Numbered from the stretch's first letter, positions 34,810 to 47,367 are shown. The stretch is 64,000 nucleotides of DNA from Adineta vaga (GCA_021613535.1 CP075494.1:15004001-15068000), one strand, 5' to 3'. Notes: generated by a model from the sequence alone, not told the origin. Program-made: numbers and translations.

Positions 34810-35159
34810 ATGATTTCTCCAAAAGTTATCTTTTTAATTGCTTTCTTAGCAATCATTATGTTATTTGTTTGTCCTTCACAATCGATGCCAACAGATAATA
34901 CGAATTCGGATTTATCAACACGTCAGAAACGATGGACATTCAATACTTGGCGTCTACACGGTCGACGACAATTGCCCAATGGTTTGTTTTTCTTTGAAAG
35001 AAAGTTTCCGGTTTTCTTTTTTCAATCTTGAATTTGATAGATTATTCTACGCCGCAAAATCAAGTCTATCCATATCAAATTTACAGCGATGAAGATGAAC
35101 TTGTACGTCAAATACATGAACGTCTACTACAAGCTTTCCCTGAACTAAATCGTCATTAA
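34810..35159 (+). CDS. Putative amidated neuropeptide precursor
   Basis: Two exons (34810-34981, 35041-35159) encode 96 residues. A strong signal peptide covers about residues 1-26 (VIFLIAFLAIIMLFVCPSQS). A spacer ends in a dibasic KR, and WTFNTWRLHG follows, then RR. Standard prohormone processing (KR cleavage, GRR cleavage and amidation) would release WTFNTWRLH-amide. The C-terminal part (about 40 residues, acidic then helical, ending ELNRH) has no further dibasic site. Length, signal, single copy of the peptide and processing sites all fit a neuropeptide prohormone. I do not recognise the peptide family. Confidence 0.72.
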
Positions 35160-35251
35160 AATAATAGAATAAAAGATCAATTTAAAGAAATAAAAATTTT
35201 GATTAACAAAAAATAAATTCAGCGGACTTTGATTTGAATTCTTTGTTATGT

Positions 35252-35473
35252 TTATCTTAATGTATACATGAATAAAAAAAAGAAAAGCAATGGAAGAACA
35301 GGAATAGATTTCGTCTGTTTAGAGTTATTTATAGAAATCGTACGAGAAGAAATGGGTTGAACTGAAATTAAATCTAAGGAAAAGGAGGTGAAATTTAGTC
35401 CAACGATAAATACGACATAGGAAAAAAAGATAATCAAGAATCTTAGAGACGTGATTATGATCTTTTGACTCAT
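35252..35473 (-). CDS. Possible small GPI-type surface protein
   Basis: This is a 73-codon ORF from ATG 35473 (MSQKIIITSLRFLIIFFSYV). It has an N-terminal hydrophobic signal, a short Ser/Asn-rich middle and a hydrophobic C-terminus (LPLLFFFLFMY), the plan of a very short GPI-anchored protein. No family is recognised and no splice evidence is available. An upstream in-frame ATG exists at 35521. It could be non-coding. Confidence 0.25.
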   Translation of the reverse strand: MSQKIIITSLRFLIIFFSYVVFIVGLNFTSFSLDLISVQPISSRTISINNSKQTKSIPVLPLLFFFLFMYTLR

Positions 35474-35623
35474 GTTAAACTTAACGAACAATATTTCAAG
35501 GTTTGTGTCAATACTCAACATTATCTTAGAATAATGAATGCAAGAAATTGTATACCAATGAAATTGATCTTAAGATCATATGATAATAAAAGTAACGAAA
35601 TTTTATTTTAAAACAAATCAAAA

Positions 35624-36034
35624 TTATAAATAAACACCTTGATCTTCAGATACTGTTTGTTGTTGATTGTTCATCAATTGATTTTTCTTTTCAATACATA
35701 AGCGTTTTTCTTCTTCTTCCATCTTTTTAAAATCCATTGCAATTGGTGGCCAATGAACTTCTTTCTCACCATCTTTATTCTCGTTAATTAATTGAAAGAT
35801 TTCATCGATCTTTCGATGATATTTCTCGATGATTTTCTCGTTTTCATCGATATATTCTTGTAATTGACTATCATCTTTTATATAATCTAAACAAGAACAT
35901 ACATTTTCTTTCAATTTCTTTCAACAAAAATTCATCTTCTTACCATACATTTCATTATTCGATTTCTGTAAATGATAACAACGTTTACATAAACCTTCGA
36001 CATCTTCCATGAGTTGACAAATCGGATCCGTCAT
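35624..36034 (-). CDS. Short coiled-coil protein, unknown
   Basis: Two exons (35944-36034, 35624-35886) encode 117 residues. The N-terminus MTDPICQLMEDVEGLCKRCY is followed by a long charged helix (QLQEYIDENEKIIEKYHRKI), a WPP loop (EVHWPPIAMDF) and another charged helix. The tail is Gln-rich. The predicted coiled coil suggests a structural or complex-forming role. I do not recognise the family. It lies close upstream (on the minus strand) of no partner and 147 bp from the NFS1 stop. Confidence 0.65.
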
Positions 36035-36180
36035 TATTCAAATTCTATATAAGATAGGCAAAATCAGATGTATACAATCAAAGAAAAGAAAAAAAATCAA
36101 TCTTATGTCGTTTATTTCGAAAATAAAGAACAATCTGAGAGCTCGGTTAGTATATACAGATGAAGAAAAAAAACAATCAA

Positions 36181-38028
36181 TTAATGTTGAGACCATTTGA
36201 TACTTCTTAAATCAACGCCTTCTTGAACCATTTCCCATAATGGACTACGAGAGAAAATAAAATACTTATACGTATTTCAAATAAAACATCAAACCTCATT
36301 TCGCGAAGTCGTTTAACATGTTGAACTGTCTTTGCAATTGTATAATCAATTTCTGCTTCGGTTGTAAAGCGACCTATACCAAATCTTTAGACGAAAAAAC
36401 AGTAAATTCGATGACAAATTAATAAGTGATTTTACCGAATCGATGAATGTGCTAAATCTTCTTCAGCACCAATGGCACGAAGAACATACGAAGGTTCCAA
36501 TGATGCAGATGTACATGCACTAAAGATCAAAATGATCGATTCAAAATCATAAAATATGAACTTAAAATATTACCTTCCAGATGATAATGCAATATCTTTC
36601 AATGCCATTAATAAGGATTCACCTTCGATATAAGCAAAGGATAGATTAACACAACCAGGATAACGTGATTCGGGATCACCATTAAGAAAAACATGTGAAC
36701 ATTGTTGTGTAATTCCATCAATTAATCGTCTTGCTAATTGTGTTACTCGTTTTTCATCATTCTAAAAATGGCAAAAATCTTCGTTTCATCTCAAAAGAAA
36801 TTCATTATTCGCTCACCAAAAGTTCTTCTTGAGCAATCTGACAAGCAGCACCCAGACCGACAACAAGAGGCGTAGGAACTGTTCCACTACGAATATTTCG
36901 TTCTTGTCCACCACCTGTCTGTATGGGATCAAGACGAACACGTGGTCGTCGACGAATATAAAGTGCACCGACACCTTTTGGTCCATAAATTTTATGTCCA
37001 CTGATCGATAAAAGGTCAATATTCATTTGATTAACGTCAATCGGAATCTTTCCAACAGCTTGAGCTGCATCCGTATGAAAAAAGACTTTTTTCGATCGAC
37101 ACATTTTACCTACGAAAAAACAAACCCGCAGATATAGAAGAATAACTCGAATAAAGTCGCATACCGATTTCTGCAATAGGTTGTCGAACACCAATTTCAT
37201 TGTTTATCATCATTATTGAACATAAACTTGTCTCTGGTGTAAGAACTGATTCCAATTCCTGAAAGTAATATTTATAACTAAGAAAATTCTTCAAACAATT
37301 TTACTTTTAAATCAATCAATCCATTTTTATTGACTGGAAGATAAGTGACTTTAAAACCTTCACTTTCTAAAACTCTCATTGAATCAAGTACACATTTATG
37401 TTCCTAAAGAGAAATGACATTTCTTACAAGAGAAACAAAAAGAAAGCAAATGAAATTTTACAGTTTGAGTGGTAACAGCATGTTTTTTCTTTTCCTTATA
37501 GAAACGACCGACACCTTTCACAGCAATATTATTCGATTCAGTTGCTCCACTAGTAAAAATAATTTCCTTCGGTTCAGCATTGATTAATTTTGCAACTTTC
37601 TAAATAAACAACGAACGAATTGTTTCGTTGATTGTAAGAAAATACATTACTTCTCGTGCATCTTCCGTTGCTTTTTCACTTTCCCATCCAAACGCATGTG
37701 TTCTTGAATGTGGATTTCCATATAAATGTGTCATATATGGTAACATTTGATCAAGTACACGTGGATCCTAATAATGAATTCACAAATATGAACATGAATA
37801 AGAAAGAAAACTTACCATTGGTGTTGTCGCTTGTGCATCTAAGTATAATGGTCGATATTGAAGTTTCTCTAATTCTTGATATTTTTGTTCTTTCGTTTTG
37901 CTCTCCTCATTTTCTTGTTGATCTTTTTCCGATAGATTACTTTTCAAGCTCAATCCACGACTGAGTCGATGAGTAATCGATGAAGAAATTAATGTTTTAA
38001 TCGAAGAATTTTTCGTAATAAAAAACAT
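36181..38028 (-). CDS. NFS1: Cysteine desulfurase, mitochondrial
   Basis: This PLP-dependent enzyme takes sulfur from cysteine for Fe-S cluster assembly and tRNA thiolation. ATG 38028 opens a basic, Ser-rich presequence fitting mitochondrial import, then [20 protein letters not shown]. Family blocks follow across about ten exons: [68 protein letters not shown], the PLP-lysine motif [12 protein letters not shown], the [14 protein letters not shown] block, the active-site Cys loop [19 protein letters not shown], and the C-terminal [13 protein letters not shown] ending SIKWSQH. All introns are short GT-AG. It is complete and very well conserved. Confidence 0.97.
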
Positions 38029-38387
38029 CTAAAACTGAGAAGTTTTTCATGAAGAAAAAGATACTTTTGGTAAAACTATTAACCTAAAATGAGCAATTTA
38101 TTTTATTAAAACCAAAATGGAAATTATTAGAAAGCACAAAATCACATTGAAAAACACTTGTCGTTGTCATTCAAGTCAAATAAATAAATCAACGAATAAA
38201 CATTGGTTTTCAAACAAAATAATTTTAACGAGTACAGTTCTATTTGATTAAAGCAAACTACAAGAAGAAGAAGAAGAATAACAATGATAAAATATATGTA
38301 TTTAGAATATGGGGTCTTTTTTTGAAAGATGTAAAACAGAAATAACAATTTGATAATTAATCAGGTAGGATTTATGTTTTGATTTTC

Positions 38388-41032
38388 TTATAAATATTTT
38401 CGGGAAACATGTTCTTGACGACTTCTATATAAATACAAAAGAATCGAAATGAAATCAAAGAAATCTGTTTCGAATAGTTACTTGAATGTCAAATAACCAA
38501 TTATAACAACAAGTTGGACGATAATAACAATGAAAAATGTAAATGAACCGACACAGGAACTGTTAGTTGAACTTGTGACGGTTGGACATTTAATTTCTTG
38601 AGACTATAGAAGAGAAAAGAAAGAATTTTATACATTCAATCGAACATTTTCTTACTGATTTTTGTATTAACGTATTTGTTTCGGATTTAATTATTTTAAC
38701 TGTTTCTCTCACTTCATTTAATATCGTTCCATCGAGATTTGAACTAATCACTTGTTTTGCTCCATCTACTGGCCGATTATTCATACTCGTTTGAAGTTGA
38801 TTTACTTTCTGTTGTAAATCAGTTAACACTTGTCTAGAAGCAGAAGAAGAAGAAGAAAAGCGAATGCATTTTGAATAGAAATGAACTTTTAAAATAAAAC
38901 TCACGCAAAACTTTTAATTGTTCGTGTCATATCAGTATTGGAATTGATTACACGATTGATATCTTGAATACGTGCGACATCGACTGGTACAGCTGATCCA
39001 CCCTAGAATTTTCCCAGATAAAAAATGATAATGAAGATCATTCAGTTGATATCTACTTGAGCTTGTCCAGCAATTTGTTGTTGATTAGTAGAAGCTAAAC
39101 CAAGTCGTTCGACACGTCCCAAAATTTCAGCCATTTTTCGATCAATTGTTGTTAATGAAAGACGAATTTGATCTTGACCTTCTAAAATCGTTCGAAATTC
39201 ACGGTCATATTCACTCTCATACTAAAAATTCAATATGATAACAATCAATTGATTATAAAATAGATTTCTTTTCATACCACAGCTTGTTCATTCATTGATG
39301 TTGTTTGATCTGGATGATCCTTTTGATAACTAAAAGGTAAACAAAAGTAGATTCGATTGAAAATCAACAATCATGACATACTCAGCTTGTTGTTTTTTAA
39401 GTTCTTGTTCATATTTTTCATATTCTGCTTGATATTTCTTTGCTTGTTCATCAGTTGCGGCTTGATTTTGTGCTGAAGCTTGTTTATCCGCAAAGGTATT
39501 TGTTAGAAATTCTAATACATCATGATCATCAGCAAGACCACCTGTTTCAGCACTAACACCAAGATAACCAGTTTTGGGTAATTCAATTCCATCGATACGT
39601 GTACAAAATTCAAAAGCATTATCATCTTGTGATATTCCATTATTCAAATAAATCTACAAAGAAATTTTCATTGTTAAATGATAACTTTCTCTTCTATCTT
39701 TACTTACTGTCAATGCTTTATTGATATATTCGATTTTAAGTCGAATAGGTAAAGGTTTATTTCGAAAATCTCGAATACAACTTCCTTGAATTTGACCGCT
39801 ACCATCATGATGATGATCATACGATTTCGTTCCATCATTAACCATCACAGCTATAATTGGATTATTTTGCTAGAAGGAAGAAAAAAAAAAGAACGTAGTG
39901 AATCTGGTTTGAGAATATTAAATAAGTTGTTGTTTTTTAGTTTTGTATCGGAATCATGAATCAGCCAAGTGATCACAGTCATCATGCTGGGATTAACAAT
40001 CCGACATTTATCTTGCCATCATTGATTAAGAGACACATATCATTGTCTGTTGCCAGACTAAGGACTCTGCCCAATGATGGCATGTAGATTCGAACATATG
40101 TACAAACAGTTTAAACGAAACGACTAAATTAATATGAAAGAACAGATAAAAACGTGAATAAAAGCTCGATATATATACGATTTTTGTGTATGTTCACTGA
40201 GAAGATATTTTAGTGACTAGAAGAAGTACAATAAGCGTAGATATGACACAAAACTTACGAGTTGGGAAGTCTAGGAATTTGGAAAAGTTTTAAAATATTT
40301 GTTTTATTTGATTATACTTTAGATTTTCGTTGGAAAAAAGAAGTTTTTTGTTTTTTTTTCATTTTTAGGTCACTTACTAATGCATCATTATCAAATGAAT
40401 CAAGAAAAACACCTAGACCATTCCAATGATCATTTGAACCAAATACTGGACCTTCGACACCTGATTTTTCGGTAAACCAAATCGCCTAAAAGAAACGAAG
40501 ACAATCATAATGAACAAACGAGATTTTAAAAGTCAACAACATCTGCTTTTTTTTTCCAATGATTACATAAGAAAAATCTTATCTCTTCTTACCATTCCAT
40601 CAGCACCAACACGACCTCGACCAGAAACACGTAATTTCACATCAAGAAGCCAATTATCAGCCGCCATAGTATTTTTACTCCAAATCCATCCTATTCCATA
40701 AAATATTCAATTCAAACTCGAAAAACTTCGACTTTACCTTTTTGACTTCGAATTGAAGGTGTTACACGCACTTGATCATCACTTGCAATAGCACCTAAAG
40801 AAGTCATTCGATAAAATCTATTTATTCTTTTGAACTTAAACATTATCATACTTCCACCATGTGTCCAAAATGGTACACTTCCATCTTTAAAAGCCAGATG
40901 AGGTCCTTTGAATGATAATTTATATTCAAATCTTTTCGTCAATTGTGGATTTATTACAGATGGGTCAGTGAATGCGGATAGAAGTTTAATCGAATAACAT
41001 ACGATTAGAATGTAGTGATAGAATCTCATCAT
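38388..41032 (-). CDS. LMAN1: ERGIC-53 / LMAN1-type cargo lectin
   Basis: This is an L-type lectin cargo receptor cycling between the ER and the ER-Golgi intermediate compartment. ATG 41032 (MMRFYHYILIV) starts a signal peptide. The carbohydrate-recognition domain follows: FEYKLSFKGPHLAFKDGSVP, DNWLLDVKLRVSGRGRVGAD, GMAIWFTEKSG, WNGLGVFLDSFDND, LNNGISQDDNAFEFCTRIDG and GYLGVSAETGGLADDHDVLE. Then come a long coiled coil (KKYQAEYEKYEQELKKQQAE), two luminal Cys near the membrane and one TM helix (FTFFIVIIVQLVVIIGYL). The frame at the last joint gives the tail SRQEHVSRKYL, whose RKYL fits a dibasic COPI signal. Vertebrate LMAN1 ends KKFF. One intron (about 39873-40369) is unusually long. Confidence 0.93.
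40014..40082. repeat. Perfect inverted repeat in the long LMAN1 intron
   Basis: TGCCATCATTG (40014-40024) is matched by CAATGATGGCA (40072-40082), an 11-bp perfect inverted repeat with a 47-nt loop. It sits in an intron of about 500 bp, whereas other introns of this gene are about 50-90 bp. It could be the relic of a small insertion or an RNA hairpin. Confidence 0.6.
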
Positions 41033-41708
41033 AACTCTTGAAATCTGACGATACGATGGTGGAAAATAATCTAGATTATCAGAGAAAAAAAAGCAAACGA
41101 AATAAAAATCAATCACCAATCAAGTTTCTTGGCCAGGTGTTGAGTATTTATTTGATTTGATCGTCAGCTTGACGCATCATATCAATTTTTCCACGAATGA
41201 AAATTAATTATCAAATGAAAAACTATAAAAGAAAATTTCTTTTTCTTATTCATAATAATAATTAAAATTTTTCTGTCTCGTTTTCTACTTGTTCAACAAA
41301 AAGAAGATGTCGTTTTTGCATATTCCTGTCCAACACATCGATTTCTTATTAGTAAAGACAAACTAACCAATCATAGATAATTCAAACTTTTTCACTCCAA
41401 AACTCAACATTTCCTCACAAACAAGATTTTATTTCAAACCATGAGATATGTACATCTCGTATGACCTTTGTAAACTCTTACAAATACATGAAATCAAATA
41501 TATTCTTTCAATTTGTTTTTAATAAATAATTATCATAATCTATTTCTAGCATTTACAAACACACACATACATATACACATAACAAACTAAAATAATCGTA
41601 TATATTTTCCTTCTTCTGTTATTATAGAATCTTCATATTATGTTGCTCTTTTTTTTTTATAAAGGAAGAACAAAAACAAATACATTTATATATAATCGAG
41701 AAAACAGA
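41033..41708. other. Intergenic region
   Basis: About 675 bp of AT-rich sequence between the LMAN1 start and the Ser-rich gene's stop. It includes a CACACATACATATACACAT-like run near 41560-41580. No gene is supported. Confidence 0.45.
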
Positions 41709-43731
41709 TCACAGTGGTGTAGTAGGACGCTGTTCATTATTATAAGCATGGAGTAAACGTTTTTTTAAGGGACCATTGGGTTCGGATGATGACGGTGATG
41801 AGGAACTCGACTGATTAAATGTATTCGAATACGATCGTTGTCTTGGTGGATCATGCCCATCAACTCCCATAAACATCGACTAAAAATAGAATAAAATATT
41901 AATAAAATATTTGCTTGACAAAGCATCTCTGTTAACTAATTGCATTTTTGAACAAACTTTCTAAAATTTATGTAAATATTCTAGTGAGATATGATGAAAA
42001 TTCTTCTATCAACCATTCTGCTGATGGATATTGTAAAAAAATAAAGATTGTTTTTAATTTTGCTAATTAATAAACCTAGTGATCTCTCATATTATATTTA
42101 GATTGTATATTTATAGGTAACAGACGTTGTAACAAGAAAAATGAGTATGCCTTTCATAATGTTTAATTTGTGTTATAAGTATTTCTCTAAGAAATTATTG
42201 TAAAATACTTACTTTTGCTTTTCGTGGAATAGATTCTGCAAGATTGCTACTACTATTCGATCGACTTGTTGAAGAAGATATATGTGGTAATGGTATTGGT
42301 AAAGATAATTTAGTTGCATGTGAATATCGAGGAAAATTGTAAGGCAAGGAGTCATTATTAGAGGGAGGAGAGTCTCGATGAACATTAAATTGATTGAAAA
42401 GTGTCGAATTCATATTGTGTTTTGAATATGGATAAGATGATTGATTTGTAGAATTCACCGGGAGATCGAATTGTTGGGAATTTGAATGACGAGAACGTTT
42501 TGATGGATCGAAATGAAGAAATTCATTTGAAGAATGAGATGGATGGTTGGATGGTGTAGAATTTGTTGCGGAGGGTTCAAGTTCAAACGGTTGATGAAAA
42601 GAAAACGGTGGGATATTGGATATCGGAACTGATGGAAATAAATTAGTTCTTTTTAGAGAAAAAGAAAAAAACATGTTTTGAAAGAGAATTTAGAAAATTT
42701 CATTTTACCTTTTACGTTTTAATTTTGATTGAGTGGATGATTGAGCGTTTGTATTACTAGAAGAATTGAGATTTTGAGATATTCTCGATGAAGAATCTAA
42801 AGAAAAGATTTTAATTAATTGGATTCTTTTTCGAATTGAAATTTACTATTTCGTTGAAGTGCAGATGATGAATGATCATTATCAGGTTTATCCAATTCTT
42901 GACGTATTAAATACTCGAAGTCTCGTGGTACTGATGGTGATGATGTTTTTGTTGGTTTCGAAGGCATTTTTGGGAAACTGTTCGTACGTTCTGAATATTC
43001 AATTTGAAACTAATTTAACCAATTCTTTTATTTTTACAAATACCTGAATTCATAAGTAATGTTCGTGTTATTGAACTGCGTGGTCGTTGATTTCCAACAT
43101 CCATTCCATTATCATTATTATTAGTCATACTTTGAGCCGATTGATCTTCTAGAATTTGCTGCGTAATTTCTAGAACGAAAAATAAAAGATAAGAATTTCA
43201 ATGAAATTATACGTTTTCACCTTCATATTGATGATTATTCAATGGATGACCACCGAGTAACTTTGCTATAGAAGAATTTCTTCGACGTTGTTGTTCAGCC
43301 GTGTCACTTACGATATCTAAATTTGCATAACAAAATCTTTGATTATTAAAAACATACTCAAATGAAGTTCATATTTACCAAGTGTAAATGGTGGTATTAT
43401 TGTCGGAGTTGGAATGTCAGATATTTGAGCAGTTATTGAAGGTGTTGACTTTGTTGGAATGTTATTTATAGGGGTTACAATGGGTACTGTTGCTGCTGTT
43501 GTTGCTGCTGCTGCTTCTTCTTCTTCTGAGTTTGAACTATCATCTATCACAAGTAATGTTGTACAAGGTGGAGAAGAAGATGGTGACTATAAGAAAAAAA
43601 GATTTGTTAAAAAAAAATTAGAAATACAAACTGAGACATACGTTTGTACTAGGAGGTGGCGGTGAGGTATTTTTTGATTGAATTTGTGAAGTATCATTAC
43701 TGTCTTTGACATCCGTGTCAGTCGAGTCCAT
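41709..43731 (-). CDS. Ser/Pro-rich disordered protein, unknown
   Basis: This multi-exon gene runs from ATG 43731 (MDSTDTDVKDSNDTSQIQSK) to TGA 41709-41711. The protein is mostly Ser/Thr/Pro/Asn. It has an acidic run (SNSEEEEAAAA), short conserved-looking islands (RRRNSSIAKLLGGHPL, RPRSSITRTLLMNSG and VPRDFEYLIRQELDKP), a bipartite basic stretch (KLKRK, KRSRHSNSQQF), and a C-terminal block GVDGHDPPRQRSY to GPLKKRLLHAYNNEQRPTTP. Composition and the basic patches suggest a nuclear regulator or scaffold, but I do not recognise the family. The joints in the C-terminal region, where I followed them, keep frame. Exon ends in the Ser-rich middle are approximate. Confidence 0.7.
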
Positions 43732-45187
43732 TATAGTTCTTTTGAAATTCAAAATAAAGATATATCTGAAAAAATGAAAAATATGAAAGATTAATCTTAG
43801 TCCAAGCGTTTGTTCACTTCTTTGACGTGTATTAAATATTATTTCAATTAAATTGAAGAAAAAAAACAACTATAATTCTGACCATCTGACTTTTTCATAA
43901 ATGAAAATCATTGTATACATAAATAAAACAGACGAATAGATAGAAATAACTAAAGTAATAATACACTTTTCTCATTTTCTTCTTCACCATTTCTTCCTCT
44001 TCTTTTCTACTCCATCGTCTCAAAATATTGAGTCGTGTAAACGCATGTAGGACGAGATATTTTTTTCTTGACAAACATACGCACTACTAGATTGGTGAGT
44101 CTGACGGTGAAAAAAAAACCTAGGAGTGACATGAAGAAGAAGAAGAAGAAGAAAAAACTACGCACGCGAAGAATGAAAAGAAAAAAACATAACGGACGGA
44201 TGCGAAAAGAAAAAGAATTGATTATATGTGCAATCATCCTAATAATAAACAAGAAAAAACAAAGATTTTAATATTTAATTCTTTCATTTCTAAACTAGAC
44301 AAAAAACAATGTTATTCCATTGACAATAACATTGACATAAGATTTTTTTAATCAATTATATTCGCTAAATGAACTGGAAAAGAACGTCTGAGAATAAAAG
44401 CGTCTAAATAAGGAAAAAAAACGACATTGTTCAAAATAGTACTTAAAATTAACGAGGTTTTTTTTGCTTGAAAACTAATTTAAGAAAATTAAAAAAAAAT
44501 CATATTTTGTCTTTTAATAACTGAAAGAACTTGATTGATGAGATTTAAACTGATATTAATGAGGATAGTTTACTCATAGGAATATTTAAATCATGACTTT
44601 CTTCGTAATAAATGAAAATTATCTTGAGATTTTAATATCTGTTGTTGTTGTCGCGAAGATTCTCTGTAAGTTAACTCAGTACTTTTCATGAGACTCTATT
44701 ATCAATAAGTTTAGCATGAAGTTTTTCTTCGTTGGTTCTAATGAACATTCTTTTGTTATTATTCCGTTGAGAATTGAGTGGAAAATATGATAAAACTTAC
44801 GGTTGACCTTTTTCGAAGGTCATATGTAATCTGTAACGATATTACCATGAAAATTTTTGTTGATTAGTATTGATTTGAAAATATGAATTCTATGAATAGA
44901 TTATTGATTTGATTTCCGAAAAAAGATCAAGTTGAGACGACAGACGATGCGTCAGTAAAAGAATAAATAAACAAACTGGAATTTCTGATTGTCTACTATC
45001 AGAACCAATCATATTATGTTCGTATGATTGGTAGGAGTAGTAGTAGTAGTCGTATGCAAAACAGGAGGAAAGAAGAAATAAAAGACCTTATTGCGTTTGA
45101 TTTACTAATCGTTTTTCTGTAGTTATTTATCATCGGATGATTTGTTCGTATTCAATCAGATATTTTGACAATTTTTAGATTTTAATC
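43732..45187. other. Divergent intergenic region
   Basis: About 1.45 kb between the divergently transcribed Ser-rich gene and Kv-beta gene, so it should carry both promoters. It contains a GAAGAAGAAGAAG run (44131-44152) and A-rich low complexity. No coding or RNA gene is supported. Confidence 0.5.
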
Positions 45188-46417
45188 ATGTCCACTGACG
45201 AGAAAAATGCAAAAGATATGATGGAATATCGATATTTAGGACGAACTGGTCTTAAAGTTAGCCTTTTATCATTTGGTGCTTGGGTAAATATCTTTAATTT
45301 CGATCTCATATTTTCATTTCATATCATTTCAGGTTACATTTGGTGATCAATTAGATATAAATGAAGCTTATAATTGCATGAAAGTTGCATATGATAATGG
45401 ATGTAATTTCTATGACAATGCTGAAGTTTATGCGGCTGGTAAAGCTGAAACTGTTATGGGTGAAGTTTTAAAACGAATGTTTGAACAAGATGGAATTCTT
45501 CGTAGTGATGTTGTCATTTCTACTAAACTCTATTGGGGTACGGCATATTATCATCCACAAATGAATAACGCGAATTTAAAAGGTTTATCACGTAAACGTT
45601 TGTACGAAGGAATCAAAGGAAGTTTAAAACGATTACAACTTGATTATGTTGATGTTGTTTTTGCTCATCGTCCTGATTTTCAAACACCAATGGATGAAAT
45701 TGTTCGAGGTTTCAATTGGATTATTGATAAAGGTTATGCATTCTATTGGGGAACATCAGAATGGTCAGCCGAACAAATTCGTCATGCATGTGAAGTAGCT
45801 GAGAAACTTAATCTTATTGGTCCATGTGCTGAACAACCACAATGTAAATGAAAATAGTATTCAAATATAATTAATTAGAGAATCGTGTGTGTGTTTTTTT
45901 TCTTTATTTAGATAATATGTTACATCGTACTCGTTTTGAAATTGAATATGAAAATCTTTATAAAGCACCGATTCAATATGGAACAACAATTTGGTCACCA
46001 TTAGCATCAGGATTGTTAAGTGGAAAATATAGTAAAAATAAAAAGTTGGAAGGTGAAGATACACGATTAGGTTTGAATATGGGCGTTTCGAAATGGTTAC
46101 GAGATTCTTTGCAAACTGGTGAAGGTATAAATGGTTTGGAAGAGAAAAATATTGATCGAATTATGAATACGATTGACAATTTGAAACCTATTGCAGACAA
46201 ATTAGGTGCAACATTAGCACAATTAGCATTAGCTTGGGTTGCGAAAAATCCCAATGTTAGTACAGTTATTACAGGAGCAAGTCGATCAAGTCAAGTTGCG
46301 GAAAATTTTAAAGCATTGACATTACTTCCGAAACTAACACCAAATGTTATGAAAGAAATCGAAGAAGTTTTACAAAATCAACCAATTAAACCATACGATT
46401 GGAAAACAATGAACTAA
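45188..46417 (+). CDS. KCNAB: Voltage-gated potassium channel beta subunit (aldo-keto reductase fold)
   Basis: This is a cytosolic NADPH-binding AKR6 subunit of Shaker-type K+ channels. Three exons (45188-45283, 45333-45843, 45912-46417) encode 370 residues. It keeps YRYLGRTGLKVSLLSFGAWV, FYDNAEVYAAGKAE (Asp60, Tyr65), STKLYWG (Lys97), YAFYWGTSEWSAEQI, TTIWSPLASGLLSGKY, LGATLAQLALAW and STVITGASRSSQ, all typical of Kv-beta. At the fourth catalytic position mammalian Kv-beta has Asn (ANRPD), and here it is His144 (AHRPD), the residue used by classical aldo-keto reductases. The N-terminus is short, without an inactivation ball. Confidence 0.96.
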
Positions 46418-46934
46418 ATTGTGTTTTCTTAGCTAAAAAGAATGTTTGACAAGAATACTTTTATGTATTTGTTTTATTGAGATTAATAAAACCGGTGAAG
46501 AATACATCTATTTATTTTCGGCTAATTCTCAGAATATTTTCGAGCAATTATAAATCCTGTCTATATCATCGATTTCATATAAATAAGAAACTGTGTATTT
46601 CTTTTTTTGTCATCATGTTATTGAAGAACCGATTAGCCTATTTCTTCTAGTAGAAAAAATCGTATTATATTTCTCTTAAAAACAATTTAATTACTTGTAT
46701 TCATGCATACATAAACATAAAGACAGAGAGGAAGGTCACCAAAGCTGATTATGAAATATTATTTCTACTAGTAATATCAAATTCTATTTTTGTTTCTACT
46801 GAATATGTATTATTAATCATATTGAGAATGTGAATAATGTTGTTTATTTGAAGAACAAAAGCAACCTATACAACTATGTATAAAATAGCCAAAATAACGG
46901 ATTTCATTTCATTCATTCAGCCTTATCTTCATCT
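46418..46934. other. Intergenic region
   Basis: About 517 bp. A polyadenylation-like ATTAATAAAA lies near 46482-46491. An AG acceptor-like site with pyrimidine tract (about 46905-46920) precedes the next ATG. No gene is seen. Confidence 0.5.
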
Positions 46935-47367
46935 ATGGATAAAAATTATGCACCATTAACTGCCGATGATAATGAACTTTGGGAAAGAGTATATCCTATA
47001 TCAAGTTTTTTTGACAAAAAAGAGGTAAACATTGACTTTGTTTTTTATCGTAGCATGCACAAGGCATTCGAAAATCTGTTCGTGAAGCATTTTCATCCAT
47101 TCCAGAAAGCTTTGAATTGAAACCAGCGACAATTCGTAAAATAGGAGGATGCGGAATGTTCTATGATTTCAAGGTATAGTAAAAATATTTTCTTAATGTT
47201 TAATTAATGGTCTTTTTTGAAATATTAAGATCGGTTTACCAGATGGTCAATATGCAAAAGTTTCATTTCATACCGGCGGTTATCAAATACGACCTGAAGT
47301 AAATGTGCCGAAAAAAGAACAAAAATATACAGTCGATCCGGAACCAAGTCCATCGAAAGACGAGTGA
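46935..47367 (+). CDS. Stefin/cystatin-like small cytosolic protein, paralogue 1
   Basis: Three exons (46935-46988, 47054-47173, 47230-47367) encode 103 residues. There is no signal peptide. The layout of an N-terminal loop, one helix (LWERHAQGIRKSVREAF), a beta strand with KIGGCGMFYDFKIGLPD and GQYAKVSFHTGG resembles the stefin fold, where the equivalent loop is QxVxG. The inhibitory QxVxG motif is replaced by IGGCG, so protease inhibition is not assured. The tail is Pro/Lys/Glu-rich. A tandem paralogue follows 280 bp downstream. The fold assignment is tentative. Confidence 0.6.

Noticed and set aside
44068-44271. Lys-rich plus-strand ORF
   Set aside because: Product of GAAGAA low complexity; no other support.
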